From Lepus europaeus (taxonomy: Eukaryota > Chordata > Mammalia > Lagomorpha > Leporidae), in assembly GCF_033115175.1 (NCBI RefSeq), contig NC_084845.1, forward strand, positions 2,482,501-2,546,500: a stretch of DNA of 64,000 nucleotides, read 5' to 3'. Shown in pieces: positions 9,985-21,026 of this stretch. The notes under the pieces are model-generated. The model was given only the letters and a program-made list of their open reading frames with translations, was not told the DNA's origin and ran no database searches. Each line of letters starts with the position of its first letter. Position 1 is the stretch's first letter. Position numbers and translations under genes: made by a program.

Positions 9985-10309
9985 CATGCCAAGCCATCTC
10001 CGGGTCTTACCAGACAACCTACAAGACTGGAAAAGGAACCATGTGTGTGAACCATCCCCCTAACACAAAGCAGCCTGGGTGCTGGGGACACAGCCCCTAA
10101 GGAGTTTATAGGTTTGTGTCCTATCTCTATTTTAATGCCAACTGAACTATGTACTTGTTAAAATCCCTGCACAGCACTGAAAATAATACCCAATCTATTC
10201 ACCAGTGACACACGTTACAGTTAGGGTAAGTTTTGCTGGCTGATGACGGGAGCTCAAGACTGAGAGCCAATGGTGTTGTTACTGATGTGTCCCCTCCCCT
10301 TGGGGCAGA
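9985..10309. other. no recognised feature
   Basis: Unique-looking sequence between SINEs; no exon or named repeat supported. Confidence 0.4.
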
Positions 10310-10978
10310 GAGGTGGGGGAAGAGAAGAGCAAGAGAGAGAACACTCCCATTTGCTGGTTAATCCCCTAAAATGTCTACCACAAGTGGACAAGGCAGCCCA
10401 AAGCTGAGGGCCAGGAACTGGATGAAGGGCTCCCACTGGGGCTTCAGGGACCCAATTATTGAGCCATCACTCTGCCTCCCAGGGTCTATGTGAGCAGGAA
10501 GCTGGACTCAGAAGCCAGGGCTGGGGGGCTGGTGCTGTGGCGCAGCAGGTTAACACCCTGGCCTGATGCACCAGCATCCCACGTGGGTGCCGGTTCTAGT
10601 CTCGGCTGCTCCTCTTCCAATCCAGCCCTCTGCTATGGCCTGGGAAAGCAGCAGAGGATGGCCCAAGTCCTTGGACCCCTGAACCCACATGGGAGACCTG
10701 AAGAAGCTTCTGGCTCCTGGCTTCGGATCGGTGCAGCTCCAGCCGTTGCGACCAATTTGGGAATGAGCCAGAGGGTGGAAGACCTTTCTCTCTCTCGCTC
10801 GCTCTCTCGCTCTCGCTCTCTCCCTGCCTTTCCTTCTCTCTGTGTAACTCTGACTTTCAAGTAAATAAATAAATCTTTAAAAAAAAGAAAAAAAAAAAAA
10901 GCTTGAGCTGAAAATCACACCTGGTACTTCAACGTGGGATGCAAGTCTCTTAACCACTAGGCTACATCTGCCCCTGTT
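10310..10978 (-). repeat. old SINE, reverse, split by a CSINE
   Basis: Left part 10310-10522 (CATTTGCTGGTTAATCCCC, GAGCCATCACTCTGCCTCCC, GCAGGAAGCTGGACTCAGAAGCC) and right part 10903-10978 (GGGATGCAAGTCTCTTAACCACTAGGC) join across the CSINE at 10524-10897. The flanks (AAGCCAGGGCTG / AAGCTTGAGCTG) look like a decayed target-site duplication. Confidence 0.75.
10524..10897 (+). repeat. CSINE inserted in an older SINE
   Basis: GGGGGCTGGTGCTGTGGCGCAGCAGG to CTCTGACTTTCAAGTAAATAAATAAATC and a long A-tail. A CT/CG-rich microsatellite (CTCTCGCTCG) lies at 10786-10830. Confidence 0.93.
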
Positions 10979-11059
10979 GTTATTTTTGACTTTTTCACTT
11001 GCTTTCATGTCAGCTGCTTGGCACACTCCAAGTCCCACACATGAAAACATTGTCAGGGG

Positions 11060-11322
11060 CTTGCGCTGGGCAGCAGAGGAAGCCACGCTCTGCAACACTG
11101 GCATCCATGAGTCCCAGCTGCTCCACTTCCAATCCAGCTCCCTGCTGATGCGCGTAGGAAAGAAACAGAAGCTTGTCCCTGCTGTACACATAGGAGACTG
11201 GGATAGAGTTCCAGGCTCCTGGCTTCGCCCTGGCCCTGGCCCAGTCACTGAGGCTATTTGGGGCGTAGAGATGCTCACTCACTGTCTGTATAACTCTGCC
11301 TTTCAAATCAATAGATCTTAAG
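11060..11322 (+). repeat. old SINE
   Basis: Diverged plus copy ending CTGTCTGTATAACTCTGCCTTTCAAATCAATAGATC; the middle retains GAGTCCCAGCTGCTCCACTTCC and CCAGGCTCCTGGCTTCG. Confidence 0.8.
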
Positions 11323-12852
11323 GGGGAGGGAGGAGAGAAAAGAAAGTCCTTTCAGTCATTTTCAGCTACTCAGACCCTTGGAGTTTCAGGCACTGAGACT
11401 TTGAGTGTGCATGCCCCAGGCAGGTGTCTGTGGAGTTCACAGCTTCCTCTCACACCAGGGGCAGAGAGGTCAGGAAGGGGAAAAGAGGAGAGGTGTAGGA
11501 TAAGCAGAGACCAAACCCCAAAGGGGCTCCTTCAGATCGAGACCCCAAGAGAATGGCATGAGGCACAGGCGAGGATGGAAACCCGGGAGGGGAGGCAGGA
11601 GGCCGCCCAGTTACCTGTGGCTGGACAAATGATGGAAAACCAGAGCAGTGATTTTAATACTGCTTGGGATTTCTGTGGGTCAGGATTTGGGGTTGGGCTC
11701 TGCCAGGTGAGGTTATCTCAGAGTCTTTCATATGGTGGCAAGAGCTAACAGGCAGGTTGCTGCGGTTACCCCATCTCTCCCTCTGCACTGTGTCCCTCGG
11801 CCTCTCCATGGAGGATGGGCTCCCTACAATGCAAAAGCCTGGGGCAATGGGACAATTCAGGGCAGCTCAGGCCTTCAGAGTAGAGAGGAGCTTGCATTTG
11901 GCTTTCTTACCTGCCCTGCAATGTGCCTTGTTACAAGCGAGTCTCACCCCCGCCCAGATGCAAGGCCAGGAACATCAGCTCCACCTCCTGGGGTGGCACT
12001 GGCACCCCTAGAAGGGACCAGACCGGAGAAAGGGAAGCTACAGCAGCTGTGCTATGTCTGGGAGATCTTCGAGGGCTCCATCGCTCTCTTCTCTGAATAA
12101 CCCCGGGGCCTGCAGATGACCCAGCACACAGTGGGTGTTCTGTCCTATGGAAAGTTCTGCAGGTGGCACAGAGGAGGCCCACGGAAAGGTGGGCTTGGGT
12201 GTCCTGACACTGCACCCATCACTCCCTAGGGACAGCAGCAAGGAACAGGTGAGGACCAAGTCTGGCCACGCCCCCAGCTGGCAGAGCCTCCCCTGGGCTG
12301 TCAGTTCATGCTGTGGTCAGACAAGAGACAGGTGTGGAGGCGGCCAGCCCAGTCAGGGGAGGACACAGGGCACCCAGTTTCTGCGTCTCAGTGACCTGTG
12401 TGGCACTGAGGGGATGCTGCAGACCGTGTCCAGGCACACGCACAGGTGCTCTGTGTCCTCACTCACATCCCCAGGAACAGGGTGGCCAGACTTCAGGGTC
12501 TGCCCAGCTGCCCCCTCTGTCCTCTCAGCCCTGAGCAGTCACATGGGTCCTGGGTCTCCAACTCCTGAGTGGCTCCCTTGCCTCTGCTCTCTGCTCCACG
12601 TGGCGCTGTCCTACCTGGGCACTCACGTCCATCCTCCTGGCCTGCCACATACCCATCCGTCTGGTGCCTGACTCCAGCACAGAGCACTCCCCTCCACGCT
12701 CGTCGTGGGCTCTCAGTGTCCCTGTGGGCACCCCCGGACCGGAGCTCAGTTCCCTCTTCTCGGCATTGCCTGGGAGGGGACCCCATCTGGCTTTTCTCCA
12801 CCCCCATCTGCAGCACAAGCCCCACCCCCAGCCTGTACTTCCCAGCTTTTCT
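11323..12852. other. no recognised gene
   Basis: About 1.5 kb of unique-looking sequence, GC-rich toward 12.2-12.8 kb. Open frames of up to 178 codons exist on the plus strand (12135-12671), but they carry no domain and look like a GC-rich by-product. A stretch near 11640-11740 may be a decayed LTR fragment; this is not secure. Confidence 0.4.
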
Positions 12853-13314
12853 TTTTTTTTTAACTTTTATTTAATGAATATAAATTTCCAGTATACAGCT
12901 TATGGATTACAATGGCTTCCCCTTCCCATAATTTCCCTCCCACCCGCAACCCTCCCCTCTACCGCTCCCTCTCCCCTTCCATTCACATTAAGATTCATTT
13001 TCAATTCTCTTTATATACAGAAGATCAATTTAGTATACATTAAGTAAAGATTTCAACAGTTTGCACCCACATAGAAACACAAAGTGAAACATACTGTTTG
13101 AGTACTAGTTATAGCATTAAATCAAAATGTACAGTACATTAAGGACAGAGATCCCACATCAGGAGCAAGCGCACAGTGGCTCCTGTTGTTGACCCAACAA
13201 ATTGACACTCTAGTTTATGGCACCAGTAACCACCCTAGGCTGTCGTCATGAGTTGCCAAGGCTATGGAAGCCTTCCAAGTTTGCTGACTCTGATCATATT
13301 TAGACAAGGTCATA

Positions 13315-15257
13315 AAAGACAGGGTGAGGATAGTAACCAATGATCCTAAGAGTGGCATTTACCAGGTTTGAACAATTATACAGCATTAAGTGGGGAAGAG
13401 GACCATCAGTACACACAGGTTGGGAGTAGAGCCATTGGTGGTAGAGTAGAGGTTATGATTACAAAGGAATGAGGCCCAAGTGCACTAGACAGGGTCTAGA
13501 ACAAAGGACAGAGTCATTATTAGAGGAGCTAAGAAAGGTGCTGTCTAAGCTACAATTAAGTTTTCTGATTGAGAGGCAAATAGAACCTGATAGAAGGGGC
13601 TTGATAATAATCTGGTGGGCTTTAGGCCTTGTAAGTTAAGAGGCCCAGACCTATCTATCTCTTCACATGGGGTATATCCTAAGGGAGGTGTGAACCTCCT
13701 AGGGGAAGGCACTCTGTTGACTTTCATTACTTGGCTGGCCTGGGAGGAGAGCTGGCCAGGTAAAGGCAGGTGGCATCTCTAACAAGAAATTTACAGTTCT
13801 GCCTGCAATGTTGCTGACCCTACTTGACCATACCCTCAGCTGCAGTGGTCACTTTGGAAGTTGGGCTGAGCGAAGGGATTTTCAGCTTGGAGCCAATAAG
13901 ATCTGTGGCTCTGACCTGGGCATCCTTCGACTCCAGGGCAGGTCCATTTCCAGTGACCCAACTCTTGGCAGAGCTGCCAGGGCTCTTCACAAGCTGACTT
14001 CTGCTGAAGCCCAGACTTACCACATTGAAAGCCACTGCAGTGGACTGGCCTGTTGGGTCTCCTTGAGGGCAGATCACCGTACAGATCAGCCATTAATAGG
14101 CCTGCCACCCATTGCTTCTGATGCCTAGCTTTCTTTTCCTCCTGGTTTGTGTTAAAGAAGACCAGAGGATGCAAGTCAAGGGAGTGCCCATGTCCCATCT
14201 CTAATCTTCGGTGGCCTGAACTACAAGTCTATAGTCACAGGCATGTTCTGTAGTAGTTTTTCTAAGGTAGACAATGCCCATGAGGAAAATTATATTCTCA
14301 CTTTAAAACTTTCTTTCCCTTTGGTCTGAAAGGGAGGTTTTTTTTTTTTCTACTTACTGTATACTTCGCTGATGGCGATGTGAATCTAGCTATGAGATTA
14401 TTATTTAAGCTCTTATTTTGGCTATGCTATTACAGAAAAATGTTAGCCATCTCTTATAAGGTCTAAAGATTAAATTGTGCGTCCTACAGATTCCTTCATA
14501 ATAGAATTAGTTCCCTACCTTGAAGAGAATAAAGAAATGAAAGAACAAGTTGGGCTTAGAATAGAGAAATGAGGGAGCAAGTCCTGGATCACTTGCTGAC
14601 AATAGCAATATTACATGAATACTTAGCAAACCGTTTCAACCATTAGATAACAACTTAAGAAAACATTTACCAGAAGGTCCAATGCCTTCTATAAATTTTA
14701 AGAATCATGTATTTGAAAACACCTCTTAAATATCTAAGATGGTGTAGTTTGTTTAACCAGTAAACTTAAGCACAACCATATAAAATGTTTTTAGTTTCTT
14801 TCTACCAACAAGTTTAAAACATATGATACACAGATTCAGGTCACACAAATTAAAATGTATATTTGATTGATTTTAGCAGCTTAAATTTATGGACAATCTT
14901 ATCTAAAAGCCATTTAAAATAAAACTCTTAATAAAATTTGCCCATGTGGACATACAATATGTACGCACATATAACATAGCATAATAGACCAATATCAAAA
15001 TCCAAAATATCTGGTTGAACTAAGATTCCTTAAAATCATGACATAACATAGACCAAATTTGATCATTGTTACAAGGTGATTATTCAAGTCTTTGAAAATA
15101 AGCACATAGTTAAATAACCCATAGCTCTTAATAAAAATTCAGCTGTTTTTGAACAATTAGAATTTAACAGACATCAAGAGAACATAATAGATTACTTTAA
15201 CACATTGCTCTAACAGTGCATCAGAGTTTAATTCTATGTCAAAGAGAAATTGAGCTT
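13315..15257 (-). other. non-L1 segment of the half-L1-like element
   Basis: Replaces ORF2 between the ORF1 trailer and the L1 3' UTR. The 14.3-15.25 kb part is strongly AT-rich; the 13.5-14.2 kb part is of ordinary composition. No reverse transcriptase or endonuclease signature, long frame or known repeat was recognised on either strand. Its edges coincide with the points where similarity to the full-length L1 stops. Confidence 0.65.
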
Positions 15258-15289
15258 CCTGTGATCTTTTGCTGTGAGGTTTCCTTCCT

Positions 15290-16348
15290 TTACCTTCTTT
15301 CATATTGGTGACCATGTTTCTGTGTTTCTGTGTGTAAGACATCTTTAAGCATCTTTTGCAGGGCAGGATGAGTGGCAACAAATTCTTTCAGTTTCTGTTT
15401 GCTATGAAAAGTCTTAATTTCACCTTCATTCACAAATGAGAGCTTTGCAGGATATAATATTCTGGGCTGGCAGTTTTTCTCTCTTAGTACCTGGGCTATG
15501 TCTCGCCATTCCCTTCTAGCTTGTAGGGTTTCTGATGAGAAGTCTGCTGTGAGTCTAATTGGAGATCCTCTGAGAGTAATCTGACGATTCTCTCTTGCAC
15601 CTTTTAGAATCTTTTCTTTATGTTTCACTGTGGTGAGTTTGATTACAATGTGTCGTGGTGAGGATCTCTTTTGGTCATGTTTATTAGGGGTTCTATAAGC
15701 TTCCTGTACTAAGATGCCTCTGTCCTCCAAACCTGGGAAATTTTCTGCTAGTATCTCACTGAAAATGCCTTCTAATCCTTTCTCCCTCTCCATGCCTTCA
15801 GGAACTCCTAGAACCCGAATGTTGGGTTTTTTAATAGTATCCTGTAGATTCCCGACAATATTTTTTAGATTTCTAATTTCTTCTTCTTTTCTTTGGTTTG
15901 CCTGTTTCCTTTCCTGTTCTCTGTCTTCTAAGTCTGATATTCTCTCTTCTGCTTCACCCATTCTGTTTTTAAGGCTCTCTAATGTGTTTGTCATTTGATC
16001 TATTGAATTCTTCATTTCATTATGATTTCTCGTCACAATCACCATTTCTTGTTCCACTAGTTGTTTCATTTCATTTTGATTCCTCCTTAATATTTCACTT
16101 TCACGAGAGAGATTTTCTATCTTGTCCTTTAAGGATTTCTGTAGTTCAAGAATTTGTTTTTGAGAACTTCTTAATGTTCTTATCAATTTTTTGAGATCCG
16201 CTTCTTGCATTTCTTCTATCTCATCATCTTCATAATCTTGAGTTGGGGTGTCTTTTTCATTTGGGGGCATCATAGTGTCTTCCTTGTTCTTGTTACCTCG
16301 GTTTTTGCGTTTGTTGTATGGCATGTTGGAGATATTTGGTTTCTTCAC
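15290..16348 (-). CDS. L1/HAL1 ORF1 protein (RNA-binding chaperone), intact
   Basis: An uninterrupted 352-codon frame. The likely natural start is the ninth codon, M at 16324 (MPYNKRKN), matching the start of ORF1 in the L1 at 53312 (MPNNKHRN). Seen in order: a basic and acidic N-terminus, a long heptad-rich coiled coil (about residues 45-165, with LRSSQKQILELQKSLKDK and NQNEMKQ), an RRM-like domain from IRVLGVPEG through PRHIVIKLTTVKHKEKIL, and a C-terminal domain with RLTADFSSETLQARREW, ending HQYERR. By family knowledge ORF1p trimerises through the coiled coil, binds its RNA in cis and acts as a nucleic-acid chaperone in the retrotransposition particle. The frame lacks the single-base insertion that breaks ORF1 of the L1 at 53.1 kb. 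With no ORF2 in the element, any mobility would need reverse transcriptase from an autonomous L1. Whether it is transcribed cannot be seen. Confidence 0.85.
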   Translation of the reverse strand: MKKPNISNMPYNKRKNRGNKNKEDTMMPPNEKDTPTQDYEDDEIEEMQEADLKKLIRTLRSSQKQILELQKSLKDKIENLSRESEILRRNQNEMKQLVEQEMVIVTRNHNEMKNSIDQMTNTLESLKNRMGEAEERISDLEDREQERKQANQRKEEEIRNLKNIVGNLQDTIKKPNIRVLGVPEGMEREKGLEGIFSEILAENFPGLEDRGILVQEAYRTPNKHDQKRSSPRHIVIKLTTVKHKEKILKGARENRQITLRGSPIRLTADFSSETLQARREWRDIAQVLREKNCQPRILYPAKLSFVNEGEIKTFHSKQKLKEFVATHPALQKMLKDVLHTETQKHGHQYERR

Positions 16349-17242
16349 TGTGGTGTTTTTTTTTTTTTCTTGTTATACTATGACTCTAGATTAAGTGGAC
16401 TGTCTGCTTTTGGTGGAGCCTTAGAGGCTTGAGATGGGTGTGGACTGAGAGCTGTGTTTGGTTCCTCAGGGTTGAGGGTGTGTCAAGATGACACTCCCAG
16501 GTTAGGTGTGGTAAATGTCTCTTTCTTTTGTTGATTCAAAAGGGAAGTAATTCCGCACAGCTGAATGTCATTGGAGGTAGTTAGCAGGCAAATGATATAC
16601 CCACAGGGGCCGGAGATCAGAAGCTCTTTCCCAAGGACCACACAGGGAATCTCTGCTGCCCTCAGTGTGGGCTCCAATTCTCCTGCAGTCTCCCACTGGG
16701 TTGCCAAGTTAGATGCTAATCTCCAGTTATTTCACCCCTCCCCCCAGAGTCAGGTTTTTCTGCTAGGCTCAGGGCCGGTGCAGACCTGAGGTCGCCCTGC
16801 TTATGACGTATGTCCAAAATGGCGCCTGCTCTTTGTCTTGCTCGCCCTTGAGGGGTGAGTGGAGAGAGAGAAACTCGTGTCCATTTTGGTCACTTTTTTT
16901 TCCCTCTCTCTCTTCTAGTTAGCCTGGTGAACTTTTCCCCACGGAGTTTCAAGCCTCGTTCCCTCTAACCTCCTCTTTCCGCTTGCCCGCTGGTGTCTCG
17001 GGCTATGGAGGTTCGGCTCACCTCGCGTTCCAGCGCTGGTGCGTTGAGTCTGCTGCTGGTGTCCCGAACTTGGGCTCCCACGCTCTCCACGCAGGTCCAC
17101 TGTGAATCACTAGTTCCGGAAGAGTTTCCTCTGCTGTTTCTTCCCCTACTCTTCCTTGACCCTGCAGTATCTCCACTTTTATTAACCTGTGTCTTGCCGA
17201 AGAATATCAATGTGCTCCCTTCCTATTCCGCAATGCTCTGCA
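16349..17242 (-). promoter_or_regulatory. 5' UTR/promoter region of the half-L1-like element
   Basis: Aligns in patches with the 5' UTR of the L1 at 53313-54060, for example ATGGCGCCTGCTCTTTGT at about 16818 against ATGGTGCCTGCTCTTTGT at 53738, and TCCACTTTTAT in both. By analogy with L1 it should hold an internal RNA polymerase II promoter. At the extreme 5' end the YY1-type AAGATGGCGG core of the L1 copy is degenerate here. Confidence 0.55.
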
Positions 17243-17599
17243 AGCTTCTCTCTGCCCCCCCCCCCCGGCACCGTCATCACACGCCTGGGCCATGCCCTGG
17301 AGGACAGCTTCCCTGTGGTCCCTGCCCCAGGCACTCCCACAGCTGCCTGCCCACTCACGGCCAGGCTGACGCGCCTCTACTTTTCATTGGCACATAAGAA
17401 CTGCACATGTGCATGGGGGATGGGGTGGTGTTTATGCCACAATGGTGTCATGGTCAGAGCAGAGCAGGTAGGCCCCCATCACTCCAAACATTTGCCGTCC
17501 AATGGACTCGTTAGGGAAATTGGGATAATGGCACTCGTATGTGCTAATCTCTTCCATGTCCTCCCAATTGTTCTGACTTTAAAATGTATAATATACATT

Positions 17600-17750
17600 T
17601 AAATGTATAATACATACATTTTAAAATACAGTATAATATGTATTATACATATAATGTACATATACATACACAGTGTGTATATATATTTGTGTGTAGATAC
17701 TTGTGTGTCTAAGTGTGCATGTGTATATATACGTGTGTGTATGTGTGTAT
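17600..17750. repeat. TA/TG-rich simple repeat
   Basis: Imperfect TATA/CATA units followed by GTGTATATATATTTGTGTG and GTGTGTGTATGTGTGTAT runs. Confidence 0.8.
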
Positions 17751-18020
17751 GCCATTCCATGGCCACAGGTTCTGCATCCTTAGAGTCAACCAATCCTGGA
17801 CTGAAAATTTCAAAGAAAAAAAAATGTGTCCTAAACATGTCCAGACTTCTTTCCTTGTCATTGTTCCTTAGTGATACACTCTAAAAGCGATTTACATAGC
17901 ATTTGCACCATTTTAGGTTCTGTGCAAATACTGCCACTGTTCTATGTAAGGGACTGGAGAATCAGGATTATGGTACCTGCTGGGGTCCTGGAACCAGCCC
18001 CTTAGGGGTCATGAAGGACT
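17750..18020 (+). mobile_element. old DNA-transposon fragment (Tigger-like)
   Basis: CTATGTAAGGGACTGGAGAATCAGG ... TACCTGCTGGGGTCCTGGAACCAGCCCC resembles the same old element as at 300-470. A (CA)n run of about 20 bp follows at 18020-18041. Confidence 0.5.
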
Positions 18021-18182
18021 AACACACACACACACACACAATCAGAAAGACACTGAGTATTAACATTGCCTCCACATGGTGGGATTATGGGTGATACAGT
18101 CTCCATTGTCCCTCTTCTCCCAGATGTGTTCCAGGCATACACATGTCTTACCTTTAGGATGAGAAACACACTGTTGTTTTTC

Positions 18183-18493
18183 TTTTCTTTTCTTTTCTTT
18201 TTTTTATTTAATGAATATAAATTTCCAAAGTACAGCTTATGGATTACAAAGGCTTTCCCCCCTATAACTTCCCCCCCACCCACAACCCTCCCCTTTCCCA
18301 CACACTCTCCCCTTCCATTCACATCGATTCATTTTCAATTCTCTTTATATACAGAAAATCAGTTTAGTATATATAAAGATTTCAACAGTTTGCCCTCACA
18401 TAGCAACACAAAGTGAAAAAATACTGTTGGAATACTAGTTATAACATTAAATAACAGTGTACAGCACATTAATGACAGAGATCCTGCATGATA
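18183..18493 (-). mobile_element. 5'-truncated LINE-1 insertion with 11-bp target-site duplication
   Basis: About 311 bp of L1 3' end in minus orientation, beginning with the poly-T tract and TTTATTTAATGAATATAAATTTCC. TGTTGTTTTTC at 18172-18182 and again at 18494-18504 is a perfect 11-bp target-site duplication. The truncation lies near the edge of the internal 3' UTR duplication seen in the L1 at 47 kb. Confidence 0.93.
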
Positions 18494-18504
18494 TGTTGTT
18501 TTTC

Positions 18505-19159
18505 AAGTGAGCACAGAAGCAAACCAACCACCCTGGAGGCCAGCGATTAACCAGCCCTGTTTCCCAGGTGCTCTGAGTTAACTTTCCACAGCCAATTTAG
18601 CAGAGCGGGGCCTGGCACTTGCTCGGGGCCTCATCACCTTCGGCGCTAATGGCCCCTCCTGGAACCTCTCTGCTTGCAGGCCGTGTAATTGCCAGGACTT
18701 TATCCAGCTCCTTCCGCGCTGGCCAGAAAAATGACCTCCCCTCCGGTGGGGAGGTGAAGGCAACAGGGGAAAGCAGCACTGGGCCCGCAGGAGCCACCTG
18801 GGAATCAATCGGTCTGAACTGAGCTCCGGGGAGTGGGCAGAGAGCTGTGCTGGGGCTGCTTTTGTTGTTCTTTTGCTGAGAGGCTTCTGTCCTCTGTGGC
18901 CCCCACCCCCACTCCCATGGGGTCAGAACCTCGGCTTCCTCCCAACCCCAGGGCTCAGCTGGCTCCTGCCCACACTCCGGCTCAGAATTGCAGAGGAGTC
19001 GCAACTGTGGTCTGCTTGGTATCTAAATACTCACTTCTGATTCTTAAGTACGATATGAGCATTTTATCGTCACACATCTCCCTGTAGTTCTTTCCCTTGG
19101 TTCTCTTCCGCTCACGGGAATGCTGCCTCCAGTTTGCCACAGACCTTGACGTGCACACA
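18505..19159. other. no recognised feature
   Basis: GC-rich unique-looking sequence with short frames on both strands; no domain or repeat consensus recognised. Confidence 0.4.
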
Positions 19160-19402
19160 CATACAGATGCACACCCTGGCTGTGATGGTCAGGGCTGGGC
19201 CAGGCCTTAGCCCAGGCGCCTGGAGCTCCATCCGGGTCTCCCACGGGGGTGGCAGGGGCCTGTCTTCCCCTGCTTCCCCACCCAGGCCATTAGCAGGGAG
19301 CTGGATTGGAAGTGCAGCAGCGGGGACTCAAACCAGTGCCCATATGAGATGCCAGTGTCACAGGCTGTGGCTTACCCTGCTGAGCCACTGTGCCAGCCCC
19401 AC
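19160..19402 (-). repeat. old SINE, reverse
   Basis: GGTCAGGGCTGGGCCAGGCC ... GTCTCCCACGGGGGTGGCAGGGGCC ... GCCATTAGCAGGGAGCTGGATTGGAAG ... GAGCCACTGTGCCAGCCCC is the older lagomorph SINE body in reverse. Confidence 0.8.
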
Positions 19403-19569
19403 AAAACTCCTTTCTAGAAGGCAACATACTCTTCAATCTATGGGTGGACCATAGAGTTAGCCACTCAGTCCTTCAGCACGTATTGTGGGGTGCAGGGCAC
19501 TGTGCAGTACAGTTGTGAAAAAGAAGTGCTACAGTCAGGCAGCACAGAGACACATGGTGGTAAAGGCAG

Positions 19570-19865
19570 GGGCCAGGTGGTGCAGAGGTTAAGCCGCCAC
19601 CTACAGTGCCAGCATCCCATATGGGCACTGGTTTGAGTCCCAGCTGCTCCACTTCCAATCCAGCTCTCTGCCATGGCCTGGGAAAGCAGCAGAAGATGGC
19701 CCAAGTCCTTGACCCCTGCAGCCATGTGGGAGACCCAGATGAAGCTTTGCTTTGGCCTGACCCAGCCTTGCCTGTTGCAGCTATTTGGGGAGTGAACCAA
19801 CAGCATGATCTCTCTTTCTCCCTCTCTCTCTATAACTCTGCCTTTCAGTTAATTAAATTAAAAAA
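19570..19865 (+). repeat. CSINE, older
   Basis: GGGGCCAGGTGGTGCAGAGGTTAAGCC to ATAACTCTGCCTTTCAGTTAATTAAATTAAAAAAG. Confidence 0.88.
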
Positions 19866-19927
19866 GTTGGTTTTTTTTTAGAAAAAATATATTCTAAAGA
19901 CTTTTAAAGGGATATGTGAGTTTGAGT

Positions 19928-20265
19928 TCTTTTTTTTTTAATTTTAAAGACAGAGTTAGACAGTGAGAGAGAGACACAGAGAAAACTCTTCCTCCCATTG
20001 GTTCACCCCCCCAAATGGCCACTAAGGCTGGCGTGCTGTGCCGATCTGAAGCCAGGAGCCAGGTGCATCCTCTTGGTCTCCCATGTGGGTGCAGGGCCCA
20101 AGCACTCGGGCCATCCTCCACTGCACTCCCGGGCGACAGCAAAGAGCTGGACTAGAAGAGGAGCAACCGGGACAGAACTGGCAACCCAACCAGGACTAGA
20201 ACGCAGGGTGCCGGCGCCGCAGGTGGAGGATTAGCCTAGTGAGCCGTGGGTCAGCCTAAGTGAGT
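19928..20265 (-). repeat. CSINE
   Basis: Reverse copy: T-tract, AGACAGAGTTAGACAGTGAGAGAG, CCATTGGTTCACCCCCCC, through GGTGCCGGCGCCGCAGG to AGCCTAGTGAGCCGTGGG. Confidence 0.93.
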
Positions 20266-20756
20266 TCTTAAATTCACTTGGAAGAGAAAGTGTACATCCC
20301 AGTAAAACCTCTTTTAGAAGTTAGAAAAAGAATGAACAGAACAGTGAGGAGAATGGAGCAGACCATCAGAACAGGTGAGCCCTCCCCCCACACAAGCACA
20401 CACACAGGAAATCTTCCTGTGTGATAAAGTCACACCTTACTGCCAGTGTGTCACGTCTGCATGAGCAGGAAATGCTCCACAACAGAACGGACAAATCAGT
20501 GCAACCGGGGGCCGTAGGGGTGAGAAAGGAACCACATCGAGAGGGGACAGGCTGAGTCCAAGGATTGAAAATCCTAACATCCAAGGTGTGTGTGGGGACA
20601 GAAAGCAGGCCAGTGGCTTCCTGGGCATGGGGAAGAATGGGGCCTGTGCTCGGATTGTGCAGGCGGGTTATACACCTACACATGTTGGGACACGTTACAA
20701 AAGACACTGCAGGTCCCTGTGGCTTAGGTACTCAAGTAAAATTCTAGGAGAATGCT
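20266..20756. other. no recognised feature
   Basis: Unique-looking sequence, possibly containing a decayed LINE 3' region (GCCAGTGGCTTCCTGGGCATGG), but not assignable with confidence. Confidence 0.35.
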
Positions 20757-21026
20757 GAAGAAAGCAGAGATAGAGATCTCTCCCATCTGTTGGTTCACTT
20801 CCTAAATACCTCCAACAGCCAGGCCTACATTTGGAGTCTTGATACTCCACCCAGATCTCCCACATCAGGGGCAGGGACCCAAGCGCTGAGCCATCGGCTG
20901 CCTCCCAGGGTGCACATCAGTAGGTGTTGGGATTAGGAGCAGAGCCTTGACTCAAACCCGGGCACTGTATTGTGGGATGCAGCTGTCCCGAGCAGCTCGT
21001 CGGCTGTGCCAAATGCCTACCCCTGA
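20757..21026 (-). repeat. old SINE, reverse
   Basis: GAGATCTCTCCCATCTGTTGGTTCACTTCC ... CTCCCACATCAGGGGCAGGGACCCAAGCGCTGAGCCATC ... GACTCAAACCCGGGCACTG. Confidence 0.8.

Larger units (their letters stand above)
12853..17242 (-). mobile_element. ORF2-less half-L1-like retroelement with intact ORF1
   Basis: A 4.4 kb element in minus orientation. In sense order it has an L1 5' UTR-like region (17242-16349), an intact ORF1 (16348-15290), a short spacer shared with L1 to about 15258, about 1.94 kb with no similarity to L1 ORF2 (15257-13315), and an L1 3' UTR and tail (13314-12853). The full-length L1 at 46949-54060 matches both ends but has a 3.8 kb ORF2 in the middle. AGCTTTTCT (12844-12852) and AGCTTCTCT (17243-17251) look like a target-site duplication with one mismatch, so the whole unit seems to have moved as one. 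Such ORF1-only L1 derivatives are known in mammals as HAL1 (half-L1). An ordinary L1 that lost ORF2 and gained foreign DNA after insertion is less likely but not excluded. Confidence 0.8.

Noticed and set aside
12135-12671. 178-codon plus frame
   Set aside because: Cys/Ser/Pro-rich without a recognisable fold; flanking sequence gives no exon support.
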